64,000 nt of DNA, from assembly GCF_900187945.1 (NCBI RefSeq), contig NZ_FYEH01000008.1, positions 98,910 to 162,909 of the forward strand, in the 5' to 3' direction. Within the stretch, counting starts at the first letter, position 1. Each line of letters begins with the position of its first letter. Both the position numbers and the translations under genes were made by a program. Below the pieces are notes generated by a model that was not told the DNA's origin, ran no database searches, and was given only the letters and a program-made list of their open reading frames with translations. Origin of the DNA: Arboricoccus pini (GTDB lineage: Bacteria; Pseudomonadota; Alphaproteobacteria; Geminicoccales; Geminicoccaceae). Below, piece by piece: positions 18,348-27,514 of the stretch.

Positions 18348-19484
18348 TCAGGCTCCAAGGCTCGCCAATAGCCCGGCCATCAGACGGCCACGCGTGGCCA
18401 GCGTCGCGGTTTCGATGCGCTCGTGCAGGGTATGGATTCCATCGCCATGCACGCCCAGCCCGTCCAGCGTCGGAATCCCCATCGCACCCGTGAAATTACC
18501 GTCGGAGCCCCCGCCCGCACTTTCCGCCGCTAGCTCGATGCCGAGCTGACGGGCGAGGCTGGTGGCGACAGCAAAGAGAGCCTGCGTGCCGGCATCCGGC
18601 TCCCAGACCGGCCGGGTCACCCCCCGCCTGACGGTGAACGGCACTTCGCCTGTCTCGCCCGACAGGGCCAGCATCCTTTCCACACCATGATCCAGGTCGT
18701 GCTGACGCTTGGCCATACTGAGCGCCTGGGCGCGACAGAGGCTGGCAACACAATTGACCCATTGGCCACCTTGCACCACGCCGACCGAAAAGGTGCAGTC
18801 TTCGCTCGTCATCGCCTCGATCTCGAGCGTACGCCGCGCCATTTCGCGAATGGCGGATCGGCCGGCCTTGAGTGCGGCGCCGGCGTGGCTGGGCACCCCC
18901 TTGGCTTCGAGGTCGAAGCGGGCGATGGCGTAGCGGCCGGTGATCACGCGATGGATCGCGCGGGCGGGCTCCGGAACCAGGACGAAGGCGTGCCGGGCGG
19001 CTTCGGCCTCGATGAGATCGCGGGTCGAGGGACTGCCCACTTCCTCGTCGGAGGTAAAGAGCACCGTGATCGGCAAGGGTGTGGCGATCCCGGCCCGCGC
19101 CAGCTGACGGATGGCCTCCAAGGTCAGATAGTTGCCGCCCTTCATGTCGCAGATACCGGGTCCGTGGCAGTAGGCACCAGCCTCCTTGAACGGGAGCGCA
19201 GCCAACGTGCCCACCGGGTGAACCGTGTCCAGATGGCCAAGCACGAGAATGCCCGGCCGGGCCGGGCCGGTGTGCGGCAGACGCGCGCGAACGCAATCGC
19301 CGTAGCCCATGCGACCCGGGATGCGCTCGATCGTGGCCCCCATCAAGGCGAGGTCGCGGCTGGCCAGATCCATCATCCTGCCGACGGCCGTCGCGTCATG
19401 GGTCGGGCTCTCGCATTCGACCCAGGGCCGGAGCCCGGCCAGCATCGCGCCGGCGTCGAAAGGAAGGGCGTTGAAGTCGGTCAT
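18348..19484 (-). CDS. M20 family metallohydrolase (glutamate carboxypeptidase / ArgE-CPG2 type)
   Basis: This 378-residue dinuclear zinc hydrolase shows the M20 metal ligands in order: His and Asp in 'LGHLDTVHP', the bridging Asp in 'GICDMKGG', the catalytic Glu and metal Glu in 'SDEEVGSPSTR', the 'PEPARA' block and the late His in 'LGVHGDGIHTLHE'. Relatives cleave N-acyl amino acids or glutamyl amides in the cytoplasm. It is the last gene of a minus-strand set with another M20 hydrolase (12-base gap) and an LLM monooxygenase. Two M20 enzymes beside a flavin monooxygenase suggest stepwise breakdown of an N-substituted amide. The substrate is unknown. Confidence 0.9.
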   Translation of the reverse strand: MTDFNALPFDAGAMLAGLRPWVECESPTHDATAVGRMMDLASRDLALMGATIERIPGRMGYGDCVRARLPHTGPARPGILVLGHLDTVHPVGTLAALPFKEAGAYCHGPGICDMKGGNYLTLEAIRQLARAGIATPLPITVLFTSDEEVGSPSTRDLIEAEAARHAFVLVPEPARAIHRVITGRYAIARFDLEAKGVPSHAGAALKAGRSAIREMARRTLEIEAMTSEDCTFSVGVVQGGQWVNCVASLCRAQALSMAKRQHDLDHGVERMLALSGETGEVPFTVRRGVTRPVWEPDAGTQALFAVATSLARQLGIELAAESAGGGSDGNFTGAMGIPTLDGLGVHGDGIHTLHERIETATLATRGRLMAGLLASLGA

Positions 19485-19496
19485 GCAATGAAATCC

Positions 19497-20657
19497 TCAG
19501 ACAGCGAGCCGGCGTTCGACGATCCGGGCCAGCATCGAGGCCCCGACCGGCAAGATCGTATCGTCAAACATGTAGCCTTGATTATGAACGGGCACGTCGT
19601 GGCCTTGGCCCAGGAAGAAATAGCTGCCCGGCACGGCGTGCAGCATATCGGCGAAATCCTCGCTGCCCGTATGCGGCTTGGGCTCGAGCAAAAGATTGTC
19701 CTCGCCCACGATCTCGCGCGCCACGTCGATCACATGCGAGGTCGGCTGCTCGGCGTTTTGGAGGACGGAGAAGATGTCCCGGATGTCGACATCGATCTCG
19801 ACTCCAAAGGCCTGCGCAATACCGGCTGCCAGCTCGCGCATGCGCGCCTGGATCTGCAGGCGTAAGTCCGCATCGAAGATTCGCACCGTACCGGCCATCC
19901 GGGCCTCGTTCGGGATGACGTTGTAGGCGGCGCCGGCATGGATCTGGGTGATCGAGAGCACGGCCATCTGCATGGGATCGGCGTTGCGGCTGACGATCGT
20001 CTGCAAGGCCTGGCCCAGTGCCATCGCGACGATGACCGGATCGTTGGCGGCGTGCGGCCTTGCACCATGCCCCCCCTTGCCTGTGATCACGATATCGAAG
20101 AAATCGGCCCCCGCCATCGCCGGCCCGGCAAACGCCGCGATCTTGCCGGCCGGCAGGTCCGGTGCGTTGTGCAGCCCAAAGATCTCGTCGCAGGGAAAAC
20201 GCTCAAAAAGGCCGTCCTTGAGCATTGCCCGCGCTCCGCCCAGCCCTTCTTCGGCCGGCTGAAAGATGAAGACCGCCGTACCGGCGAAATTCCGGGTCTC
20301 TGCCAGGTAGCGAGCAGCACCCATGAGCATAGTTGTATGGCCGTCATGGCCGCAGGCATGCATGCGACCCGGCGTCCTGGAGGCGAAGGGCAGGTTCGTG
20401 TGCTCCTCGATGGGCAACGCATCCATATCGGCACGCAGGCCCACGCGCGGTCCGTCGCCCTGCCTGCCCTTGAGAATGCCGACGACGCCTGTGCCGCCGA
20501 TTTGACGATGCACCTCGATGCCGAGCGCTTCGAGATAGGCGGCGACGATGCCGGATGTTCGTACTTCCTCAAATCCCAGCTCGGGATGGGCATGAAGATC
20601 GTGCCTTATCGCCATGAGCTCATGGTGGAAGCCGTTGATGCGCTCAAGTAGGGGCAT
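19497..20657 (-). CDS. M20 amidohydrolase (hippurate hydrolase / aminoacylase family)
   Basis: This 386-residue enzyme of the M20D amidohydrolase group has family blocks 'RHDLHAHPELGFEE', 'GLRADMDALPIEE', 'MHACGHDGHTTMLMGAA' with the Cys-His-Asp metal site, 'FQPAEEGLGGARAM' with the catalytic Glu, 'GLHNAPDLPAG' and 'GGHGARPH'. The C-terminal 'TGSEDFADM' and 'PVHNQGYMFDDTILPVG' blocks complete the fold, so the enzyme looks intact. It hydrolyses N-acyl amino acids or indole/aryl amides in the cytoplasm. It lies between an LLM monooxygenase (30-base gap) and a second M20 hydrolase (12-base gap), presumably one transcript. Confidence 0.92.
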   Translation of the reverse strand: MPLLERINGFHHELMAIRHDLHAHPELGFEEVRTSGIVAAYLEALGIEVHRQIGGTGVVGILKGRQGDGPRVGLRADMDALPIEEHTNLPFASRTPGRMHACGHDGHTTMLMGAARYLAETRNFAGTAVFIFQPAEEGLGGARAMLKDGLFERFPCDEIFGLHNAPDLPAGKIAAFAGPAMAGADFFDIVITGKGGHGARPHAANDPVIVAMALGQALQTIVSRNADPMQMAVLSITQIHAGAAYNVIPNEARMAGTVRIFDADLRLQIQARMRELAAGIAQAFGVEIDVDIRDIFSVLQNAEQPTSHVIDVAREIVGEDNLLLEPKPHTGSEDFADMLHAVPGSYFFLGQGHDVPVHNQGYMFDDTILPVGASMLARIVERRLAV

Positions 20658-20687
20658 GAAGTGAGACTCCTCCTCTGGTCAGCCGCG

Positions 20688-22007
20688 CTAGTCGCGAAGC
20701 GTCTCGCGCAAGGTCTTCCCGGCATAGGCCGTGCGCAAGAGGCCGCGTCGCTGCAACTCGGGCGTCAGCGCCCGGGCAAAATCCTCGAACATGCCAGGAA
20801 AGGTCGTGGGCGTAACAACGAAGCCGTCGCAGGCCTCGGAATCGAAGAGATCCTGCATCTGATCGGCAACGTCCTGGGCTGTGCCGCATAATTGCGGCGC
20901 CATGCAGCTCGTACCGTAGCGCTGGGCAGCCTCGCGCAGCGTCAGGCCCTTTTCGGCCTGCATGCCTTGCATCAGGATGTCGAAACTGCCGCGCACCTGC
21001 ACGTCCTCGGCCAGGACCGCCAAAGGCTTGTCGAGCGGCATGCCCTTAAGATCGATGCCGATGTGACATGAAGTGATGGCGAGCGCCAATTCGGGGTCGA
21101 CCAAACTGTCGAGCAGCGCTCGCTTTTCCTCGGCCATGGCGCGCGTCTCGCCCAGGATGATGTCGAGCGATGGCAGGATTGCACAGTGCCTGGGATCGCG
21201 CCCATGGGCTGCCATGCGCGCATGCATGTCCTGACGGAAGGCCTGCATGTCGCTTTTCTGAAACTGGAAGGTGAAGATCATCTCGGCGAAGCGGGCGGCG
21301 AAGGCGCGGCCGCGGGGCGAGGAGCCCGCTTGCATGATCACGGGATGGCCCTGGGGGCTGCGCGGTGTGGGCAGCGGCCCGCGCGTTTTGACATAGCGGC
21401 CCGCATAGTTCGTGGCGTGTACCTTCGTGGGATCGGCAAAACGCCCATTCACCTTGTCGAGAATGAGCGCGTCCGCCTCCCAGCTCTGCCAGAGCTTCAT
21501 GCAGGCCTCAACTGTTTCCTCCGCCCGCCCGTAGCGCGTATCGCGATCACCGATGCGCTCAAGGCCGAAATTCTGCGCCTCTTTGTCGTTGGCCGAAGTA
21601 ACGACGTTCCAGGCTACCCGGCCGCCGCTCAGATGATCGAGCGAGCTCAGCATGCGAGCCAGTTGGAAGGGATGATAGAAGGAAGTGGAGAGCGTTATGC
21701 CAAGGCCCAGCCGGCTGGTCGCCCGCGCCATGAAGGGCAGCACCATCAAGGGATCGAGAAGATTGATCTGTCCGCCTTTGCCCAGCATGGTCGTGAAATC
21801 GCCGCCATAGGTCTCGAAGATGCCGGCGAAATCTTCGAAGAAACAGGCATCGAAGCAGGCGGCCTCCAGCACGCGCGCGACATGCTCGTAGCGTTCGGGG
21901 CGGAGTATGTCGTCGAGAGGTGCCATCGGATGCCGCCAGGCACCGTGGTGATGAAAAGTCGGCCCCGTCTTCAGGAAAGCCACAAGATGCATCTGGCGCC
22001 GCTTCAT
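20688..22007 (-). CDS. LLM class flavin-dependent monooxygenase (NtaA/SnaA/DszA family)
   Basis: This 439-residue FMNH2-dependent monooxygenase starts with 'MHLVAFLKTGPTFHHHGAWRHP', the N-terminal signature of the NtaA/DmoA/DszA branch. It continues with 'LGLGITLSTSFYHPFQLARM', 'SGGRVAWNVVTS', 'PVIMQAGSSPRGRAFAARFAE' and the C-terminal 'DGFVVTPTTFPGMFEDFA'. Enzymes of this group oxidise nitrilotriacetate, dialkyl sulfides or similar C-N and C-S bonds and need reduced flavin from a separate reductase, which is not in the window. It is the first gene of a three-gene set with two M20 hydrolases. The substrate is unknown. Confidence 0.9.
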   Translation of the reverse strand: MKRRQMHLVAFLKTGPTFHHHGAWRHPMAPLDDILRPERYEHVARVLEAACFDACFFEDFAGIFETYGGDFTTMLGKGGQINLLDPLMVLPFMARATSRLGLGITLSTSFYHPFQLARMLSSLDHLSGGRVAWNVVTSANDKEAQNFGLERIGDRDTRYGRAEETVEACMKLWQSWEADALILDKVNGRFADPTKVHATNYAGRYVKTRGPLPTPRSPQGHPVIMQAGSSPRGRAFAARFAEMIFTFQFQKSDMQAFRQDMHARMAAHGRDPRHCAILPSLDIILGETRAMAEEKRALLDSLVDPELALAITSCHIGIDLKGMPLDKPLAVLAEDVQVRGSFDILMQGMQAEKGLTLREAAQRYGTSCMAPQLCGTAQDVADQMQDLFDSEACDGFVVTPTTFPGMFEDFARALTPELQRRGLLRTAYAGKTLRETLRD

Positions 22008-22267
22008 CGATCCCCGCCCCTGGCACGATCTTCATCCTCGGGCGAAGGCACGAGCAAGAACTACGCCGTTGTGATCACGGGCAAGTGCGCCTGTTCGCCG
22101 GCGGCCATGATTGCAAAATGTCAGGCCAGTTGATCGTTCAGATGGCGCGCGAAGAAGCACGCTCGGAACGGCAAGCTTCCAGATCGTGCAGCGAAATTTT
22201 TTGTCGCCCCCACGAAAGGGGCGGATCGTCTCTGTTGCTTCCGTTCCGGGCAGCGAGTCCGGCTGGC

Positions 22268-24229
22268 CTAAATCGTGATGCCGTATTCTTTTGCCTTGCG
22301 ATAGAGCGTGCTTCGGGAAATGCCCAACAGGCGGGCCAGCCGGGTGATCGGCAGCCCGGCGTGCTGGCGTAGCGTTGCTTCGATCCTCTCGCGTTCGAGG
22401 GCGTGAAGATCGAGGCCATCTCCCGCGGCAGCGTTCTGGGCGCGCTGACTGGGCAAGTCGATATCCTGGATGTCGACGTCGGGCGACGACCTGGTCAGGA
22501 GGAGGCTATGTACGACGTTGCGCAGTTCCCGCACGTTGCCCGGCCAGTCATAGGACTCGAAGGCGGCCAGAACGGCAGGCCCAAAATGCGAAGGCTCGAC
22601 GCCATGCTCGCGGGCGAGACAGCAGTTGAAATGACGGGCCAAAAGGGCGACATCGCCAACGCGCTCGCGCAGCGGCGGCACGGTGATCGTCGTCGTGCTG
22701 ATCCGGTAATAGAGATCACGGCGAAAGCGTCCAGCCTCGACCTCATCGGGTAAATGCCGATTGGTCACGGCGATCAACCTGACATCGACACGGCGGGGTT
22801 GATGGTCGCCCAGCCGATAGACCACCCCCTCTTCGAGGGCCCTTAGGAGATAGGGCTGGAGATCGAGCGGCAGTTCGCCGATCTCGTCCAGGCAGAGCGT
22901 GCCGCCATGGGCAAGCTCGAAGCGTCCGGCGCGGCCTTCCAGGGCCGCGCCGGTGAACGCACCCTTCACATAGCCGAAAAGCTCGCTAGCCAGCATCTCG
23001 CGCGTAAAGGCGCCACAATTGACGACCACGAACGGCCGCTGGCCCGGAGCGTGGGCACCGTGCACCGCGCGGGCCACGAGTTCCTTCCCCACCCCAGTCT
23101 CCCCTTGGATCAGAACCGCCGCCCTATGGCGGGCCAGTCGCTCGGCCTTGCTCTTCATGGCAACGATTGCCGGGCTCTCGCCGATTATGGCAGCAAAGCT
23201 CTCGCGCGCAGCGTCGCCCTCATGGAGGCGGGTGTCCTTCGTGGGTACTGATCGCTTTGCCTGCGGCACAGCAATCAGCGCTCCCATGAGTTGATCGCCC
23301 ACATGCAAGACGCGCAACCAGTCGGGTCGCACATCGGCGGGCAGGTGGCGCATCCAATCGGCATGCTCCAGCGTGGCGTCATCGCGAAGGAGGCGGGTGC
23401 CTGGACTGAGATCAATCGCGTTGAGCCGTGGCTCGCCGGGTTCGCCGAAGCCACGCACATGCACGATACGACCGCGCCGATCCAGGACGACGAGGTCGTC
23501 GCTCCAGCCGCGCACCTCGTCGAGGCAGGCCTCGAGCAGACGAAGGCGATCGCGTTCGTCCTGCGCTTCCAGCGCACGCTCGATCTGGCGGGCAATGGCG
23601 ATGGCGAGCGCCATGTTCTGACGCTGGAAGGTGGCCTGGGGGCCGGAGATATCCACCACGCCCAGGATGCTTCCGTCGATCGGGTCCTGTACCGGGGCAC
23701 CGGCGCAGCTCCAGGACTTGATGCCTTCACGGAAATGCTCGGCCGCATGGACGAGAACCGGTTGGCGCGTAGCGAGGGCCGTGCCGATACCGTTGGTACC
23801 AGCACAATCCTCGCTCCAATTGCCGCCCGCTTCGAGCTGGATGTCCCGACCCTTCTCGATGACACGGCGATCGCCTGCCTGGTCGAGAACGATGCCCTTG
23901 GGGCAGGTGAGCAGCATCATGGCGGACGTGCCGGTCATCATGTCGGCCGCCTGCGCCAGGACCGGGCTCGCCGCGGCCAGCAGATTACGGTTGGCGACGC
24001 GGACACGCCAGAAATCGTCGTCTCGCACGCTGGCGGGCGTACCACCGCCTCGCGCATCGACTCCGACGGCAAAGCTGCGGCGCCAGGAATCGGCGACGAC
24101 CGCACGGATCCTTGGGGCGTCCCGGCCGGCTAAAAAGTCCTCCCAGGCGTGCATGGTTGCCCGCTCATCCAAAGGATTGAGGGCGCGCGACATACCCGAG
24201 GCGACGATCGCTTCCGGCGCGTTAGGCAT
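22268..24229 (-). CDS. mimR: Sigma-54-dependent activator of the monooxygenase operon (AcoR/MimR type)
   Basis: This 653-residue bacterial enhancer-binding protein has a GAF-like sensor region at about 60-240 ('[20 protein letters not shown]'). The AAA+ domain has an intact Walker A '[16 protein letters not shown]', sigma-54 contact loop 'GAFTGA', Walker B '[10 protein letters not shown]' and arginine-finger region. A C-terminal Fis-type helix-turn-helix is present ('[18 protein letters not shown]'). All ATPase motifs are present, so it should be functional. It is encoded downstream of the groEL paralogue of the monooxygenase operon. A consensus sigma-54 promoter and an upstream inverted repeat lie before mimA, so it probably activates that operon in response to substrate, as shown for MimR in mycobacteria. 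Confidence 0.9.
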   Translation of the reverse strand: MPNAPEAIVASGMSRALNPLDERATMHAWEDFLAGRDAPRIRAVVADSWRRSFAVGVDARGGGTPASVRDDDFWRVRVANRNLLAAASPVLAQAADMMTGTSAMMLLTCPKGIVLDQAGDRRVIEKGRDIQLEAGGNWSEDCAGTNGIGTALATRQPVLVHAAEHFREGIKSWSCAGAPVQDPIDGSILGVVDISGPQATFQRQNMALAIAIARQIERALEAQDERDRLRLLEACLDEVRGWSDDLVVLDRRGRIVHVRGFGEPGEPRLNAIDLSPGTRLLRDDATLEHADWMRHLPADVRPDWLRVLHVGDQLMGALIAVPQAKRSVPTKDTRLHEGDAARESFAAIIGESPAIVAMKSKAERLARHRAAVLIQGETGVGKELVARAVHGAHAPGQRPFVVVNCGAFTREMLASELFGYVKGAFTGAALEGRAGRFELAHGGTLCLDEIGELPLDLQPYLLRALEEGVVYRLGDHQPRRVDVRLIAVTNRHLPDEVEAGRFRRDLYYRISTTTITVPPLRERVGDVALLARHFNCCLAREHGVEPSHFGPAVLAAFESYDWPGNVRELRNVVHSLLLTRSSPDVDIQDIDLPSQRAQNAAAGDGLDLHALERERIEATLRQHAGLPITRLARLLGISRSTLYRKAKEYGITI

Positions 24230-24353
24230 CTCAGCCTCCCTTGGGCGAACTGCTCTATCCGGCAGTCATTAACCCGCTGTGAAATGTCTATTGCGTCGAG
24301 TAAGATATAGAATAGTGCCAATCTAACTGCAGCAAAAAAATGCGGGCTGCTGC

Positions 24354-24382
24354 GCGCACGACGGTCCGGGACCGTCGTGCGC
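24354..24382. terminator. Perfect 14-bp hairpin between the groEL paralogue and mimR
   Basis: Arms GCGCACGACGGTCC and GGACCGTCGTGCGC flank a single base. On the minus strand a run of seven T follows about 14 bases later (24340-24334). The position after the groEL stop suggests termination or partial read-through into mimR, or mRNA protection. The U-run is further away than in a classical terminator. Confidence 0.55.
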
Positions 24383-24407
24383 CTCGACACGGCCGTGGCG
24401 GCGGAGC

Positions 24408-26036
24408 TCACTGCCGGCCGAGCTTCTCCGCACCGCCACCCAGCGCCGCGCCGACCGTCGTGTCGACGTCCTCAGGCAGATCGACGACGAGCGTGTGCGT
24501 GTTCAAGATCAGGGCCGCGATCGAGGCTGCATTGCGCAACGCCGTCGTCGCCACGGGTGCCGGATCGAGGATGCCGCTTTCAACCATGTCGACGAGACGG
24601 CCCGTGCGGGCATCGAACCCCGTTCCCGGCGCAGCACCCGACACACGCTCGACGATGACGTCACCCTCGAATCCGGCATTGGTGGCGATGCGGTGAAGTG
24701 GTGCCGACAAGGCACGCTGCAGCGTGAGCACACCAATGGCGAGGCTCCCCTCACCCACATCGTCCAATGTTCGTGCTGCCTGAACATAAGCGGTGCCCCC
24801 GCCAGGTAGGATGCCACCTGCCATCGCCGCGCGGGCTGCCGCATGCGCGTCGTCCAAAAGCTGCACACGTCTCTTTTGCTCCGCTGGAGTCGCCCCGCCT
24901 ACCTTGAGCGTGGCTGTCCCCCCGGTAAGTCGCGCCAACCGCTCCTCCAGCTTGTCGCGTTCGATATTCGGAGGTGCCAGTTCGATCTGGCGCTGGACCT
25001 GCTTACGTCGCGCCACCATGGCCGAGCTTGTCCCGCCGCCATTGATGATCGCCGTCTCATTCTGGCTGACGATGACACGCATCGCCTCCCCGAGATCATT
25101 TAGCGCCAGCGTTTCCAGCCTGGCGCCAAGATCGCGGGCCAGGACGCGCCCGCCTGTAAGGATCGCCAGATCCTCCATGGTAGCCTGGCGCCAGTGGCCG
25201 AATTCGGGTGGATGGACCGCCACCACCGGACGGTCGCCAAATCGCGCCTTCGCAAGCAGGCTTACCATAACCTCGGGGCTAATGTCCTCGGCGATGATCA
25301 AAAGCGGCCGCTTCGCCTCTACCACCTTGGCCAGTAGCGGCTCGATCTCTTCGGGATGCTCGAGCTTCCTGTCGGTCAAAAGAATCAGCGGCCGCTCCAG
25401 CACCGCCACCATCCGCTCCATGTCGGTGACCATGTGATGCGAATGATAGCCACGATCGAAGGACATGCCCTCGACCACCTCGAGTTCGGTCTTGAGCTTA
25501 TTGCCGAAATCGACCCGCACTATGCCCTCCGGCCCGACGCGCTCCAATGCCTCGGCGACGAGGCCGCCAAGCTCGGCGTCGCCGGCCGATATGGTGGCGA
25601 CGGCATCGAGCTGGCCGCGGCCGCCAATCGGTCGCGCCATGGCCTCCAGCGTCGCGATCAGCCTTCCGGCGGCCAGCTCGATGCCATCCACAAGATCGAC
25701 TGCCGCCACGCCGCGCTCCAAGGTCCCCAGGCCCTCGCGGACCAAGGCATCGGCCAGGACCGTGGCTGTCGTCGTCCCGTCGCCCACCAAATCATTGGTC
25801 TGCTTGGCGACCTCCCGGGCAACGCGCACGCCCAGATTCTCGAAGCGACAGGGCAATTCGATCTCATCGGCAATGCTGACCCCGTCGCGCGAGACGATCG
25901 GCGTGCCGACAGGCCGATCGATGATGACATTCATGCCCTTGGGGCCGAGCGTGCCGCCCACGGCGAGCGCCAATTTGGCAACGCCACGCGCCAGTGCCTG
26001 ACGCGCCTCGGCATCGTGCAGCATGATCTTGGCCAT
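24408..26036 (-). CDS. mimG: GroEL-type chaperonin paralogue dedicated to the monooxygenase
   Basis: This 542-residue chaperonin has the GroEL equatorial/apical layout. It shows 'TLGPKGMNVIID', the ATPase loop 'GDGTTTATVLADAL', and the second catalytic Asp in 'LLDDAHAAARAAM'. It is divergent: canonical 'GPKGRNV' reads 'GPKGMNV', and it ends 'GGGAEKLGRQ' without the GGM-rich tail of housekeeping GroEL. No groES gene is adjacent. In mycobacterial mimABCD loci a GroEL-like MimG is needed to fold the hydroxylase large subunit, and the gene position here fits that job. The gene lies downstream of the DUF59 gene with a 59-base gap. The symbol is by analogy. Confidence 0.88.
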   Translation of the reverse strand: MAKIMLHDAEARQALARGVAKLALAVGGTLGPKGMNVIIDRPVGTPIVSRDGVSIADEIELPCRFENLGVRVAREVAKQTNDLVGDGTTTATVLADALVREGLGTLERGVAAVDLVDGIELAAGRLIATLEAMARPIGGRGQLDAVATISAGDAELGGLVAEALERVGPEGIVRVDFGNKLKTELEVVEGMSFDRGYHSHHMVTDMERMVAVLERPLILLTDRKLEHPEEIEPLLAKVVEAKRPLLIIAEDISPEVMVSLLAKARFGDRPVVAVHPPEFGHWRQATMEDLAILTGGRVLARDLGARLETLALNDLGEAMRVIVSQNETAIINGGGTSSAMVARRKQVQRQIELAPPNIERDKLEERLARLTGGTATLKVGGATPAEQKRRVQLLDDAHAAARAAMAGGILPGGGTAYVQAARTLDDVGEGSLAIGVLTLQRALSAPLHRIATNAGFEGDVIVERVSGAAPGTGFDARTGRLVDMVESGILDPAPVATTALRNAASIAALILNTHTLVVDLPEDVDTTVGAALGGGAEKLGRQ

Positions 26037-26095
26037 TGGTTAGTCTCCCATTCTTTCTTGGCCACCGGGACAAGATCAGGACCGGTGGCGACGCT

Positions 26096-26890
26096 TTAGC
26101 GGGGGGCGGCCTGACAAGCCGCCCGGCGCACGAAATGGTGCAGCGTGGGCTGGCCCAGATGATCGCGATCGAGGCTGTCATCCTCGTCATAACGCGCCGC
26201 CAGCAGCCCCCGGCAAAGCGCACCATTAGAGGCCAAGTTCAGATCAGTGCTGCGCAGGCGCGATCTGTGCGCAGCGAAATGCGCGGCCGTTACGGGAAGG
26301 CCGGATTCGGTAACGAAGGCATTCGGCGCACCTCCGCCTATGATTGGGCGAAGTTTCAGATAGCGCGATCGAGCATGCCGGAACGGGAGAGCCAGATCCG
26401 TCATGCCGGTAAGCTCGCTTGTGGTCATCGCCGCCAGCCGCTCGTCGTCGAGCCCCAGATCCAGCAAGAGTTCGATGAGCTTGTGCTGGCGGGATGCAAA
26501 TGCCTTCTTCCGGAACACCAGCCGCAGCGCCTCGAGATCCTGGCCCTCCGCCTCCCCGAAGGTGGCCTTGAAATCGGCACCGGCAGCGAGGCCCTGATTG
26601 ATCACCTCTCCATGCATGTGGTCGTCGAGACGGACATGCACCCGCGTGGCCCGGGCGACCGAGGCCGCCTTGCGGATGTCGTCGACCATCAGGAAGGCGA
26701 AATTCGCCGCACACCAATAGGTGGGCAGGCGGAAATGGACATGCACCGCCTCGGCTTCATCGACCTCCACCTTGTCGACGAAGCCGAGCTCAGTCACGGG
26801 CTCGTCCAGTTCGGGATCGGTCACCAGGGCTAGGCGCGCCCAGACCTCGCGCAAGCGCCGATCGGAATCGCTCCGCATGCAAGCCATCAT
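26096..26890 (-). CDS. DUF59/MIP18-domain protein of the monooxygenase operon
   Basis: This 264-residue protein has an N-terminal DUF59 (PaaD/MIP18-like) domain ('LVTDPELDEPVTELGFVD', 'VHVHFRLPTYWCAANFAFLM'). The helical C-terminal part, about residues 110-264, is found in homologues from binuclear-iron monooxygenase loci. DUF59 proteins help assemble Fe-S or iron sites, so a role in metal loading of the hydroxylase or reductase is plausible but inferred. The start overlaps the end of the amidohydrolase remnant (ATGA-type overlap); Met5 at 26878 is an alternative. It is followed by the groEL paralogue. Confidence 0.82.
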   Translation of the reverse strand: MMACMRSDSDRRLREVWARLALVTDPELDEPVTELGFVDKVEVDEAEAVHVHFRLPTYWCAANFAFLMVDDIRKAASVARATRVHVRLDDHMHGEVINQGLAAGADFKATFGEAEGQDLEALRLVFRKKAFASRQHKLIELLLDLGLDDERLAAMTTSELTGMTDLALPFRHARSRYLKLRPIIGGGAPNAFVTESGLPVTAAHFAAHRSRLRSTDLNLASNGALCRGLLAARYDEDDSLDRDHLGQPTLHHFVRRAACQAAPR

Positions 26891-27088
26891 TCAGCAGTCA
26901 CCGCGAGCGCGACATCGGCGTCCCGGATCTTCCGCATCTGGCTCTCGACGTCGATGCCGTAGAGTCTGGCCGCGTTGAGGCCAAAAATCTTGTTCTTGGA
27001 CGTTCTTGATGTCCGCCGGGCTGCCATCCCAAAGATGCACGTGCCCGTCGATGATGAAAAACTCGTCGCCTTTCGCATTCTTGCACAT
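26887..27088 (-). pseudogene. Amidohydrolase remnant: both ends joined by a large internal deletion
   Basis: The minus strand begins 'MCKNAKGDEFFIIDGHVHLW', the N-terminus (with the HxH metal motif) of the amidohydrolase encoded in propane-monooxygenase loci. After about 30 codons a second frame continues with 'KIFGLNAARLYGIDVESQM' and ends at a stop. That is the C-terminal helix of the same family. About 200 bases remain where homologues need about 1 kb. The middle is deleted and the join is out of frame. Its position between mimD and the DUF59 gene is the normal place of the full gene, so this is a deletion relic and not a small gene. Confidence 0.85.
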
Positions 27089-27127
27089 TGATTTCCTGCC
27101 TCCCTAGTCATCAGCGGCGACAACTTG

Positions 27128-27478
27128 TCATTCGTATTGCAGGGCTTCGTCCATGTCGCCGAAGAGGACCACCGTATCATCGTCCAGCATCACCATGCGG
27201 CCGTAATGCGTCGAGGTTGAGATCTCGAAGAGATTGGGCGTCATCTCGCGGCCGAGCGCCTCTGAGATCTCGCTCATCTTGAACTCGATCTTGCCCTCGC
27301 CGTCGATGCGAATCATGGCCGGCATGTAGGTCACCCTTATGCCGGGCTTCTCCTCCATGACCTCGGCGATACAGCGTGCCTCCACACTGTCATTCATGGT
27401 AACGCCGCATTGATGTGAGATGGTCCGCTCGAACTGGAGTTGGTCCATCGACTTGAAGATATTGTGTGCTTCGCTCAT
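27128..27478 (-). CDS. mimD: Binuclear-iron monooxygenase coupling (effector) protein
   Basis: This 116-residue cofactor-less regulatory subunit of the MmoB/DmpM family binds the hydroxylase and couples electron flow to oxygenation. Visible family features are 'NDSVEARCIAEVMEEKPGIRVTYMPAMIRIDGEGKIEF' in the core, quoted only as a span at residues 29-66, and the 'ISEALGREMTPNLFEISTSTHYGRMVMLDDDTVVLF' stretch at about 73-108. It follows mimC by 36 bases and precedes the amidohydrolase remnant. Length and order (A-B-C-D) match the mim/prm systems. No truncation is seen. Confidence 0.93.
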   Translation of the reverse strand: MSEAHNIFKSMDQLQFERTISHQCGVTMNDSVEARCIAEVMEEKPGIRVTYMPAMIRIDGEGKIEFKMSEISEALGREMTPNLFEISTSTHYGRMVMLDDDTVVLFGDMDEALQYE

Positions 27479-27514
27479 CGCTTCATCCTCGCGTCCCTGG
27501 TGTCGGTGCGTCGT

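Noticed and set aside
26891..27088. A real 65-residue small protein
   Set aside because: Its second half is out-of-frame translation of the amidohydrolase C-terminus; the pieces only make sense as a deletion relic.
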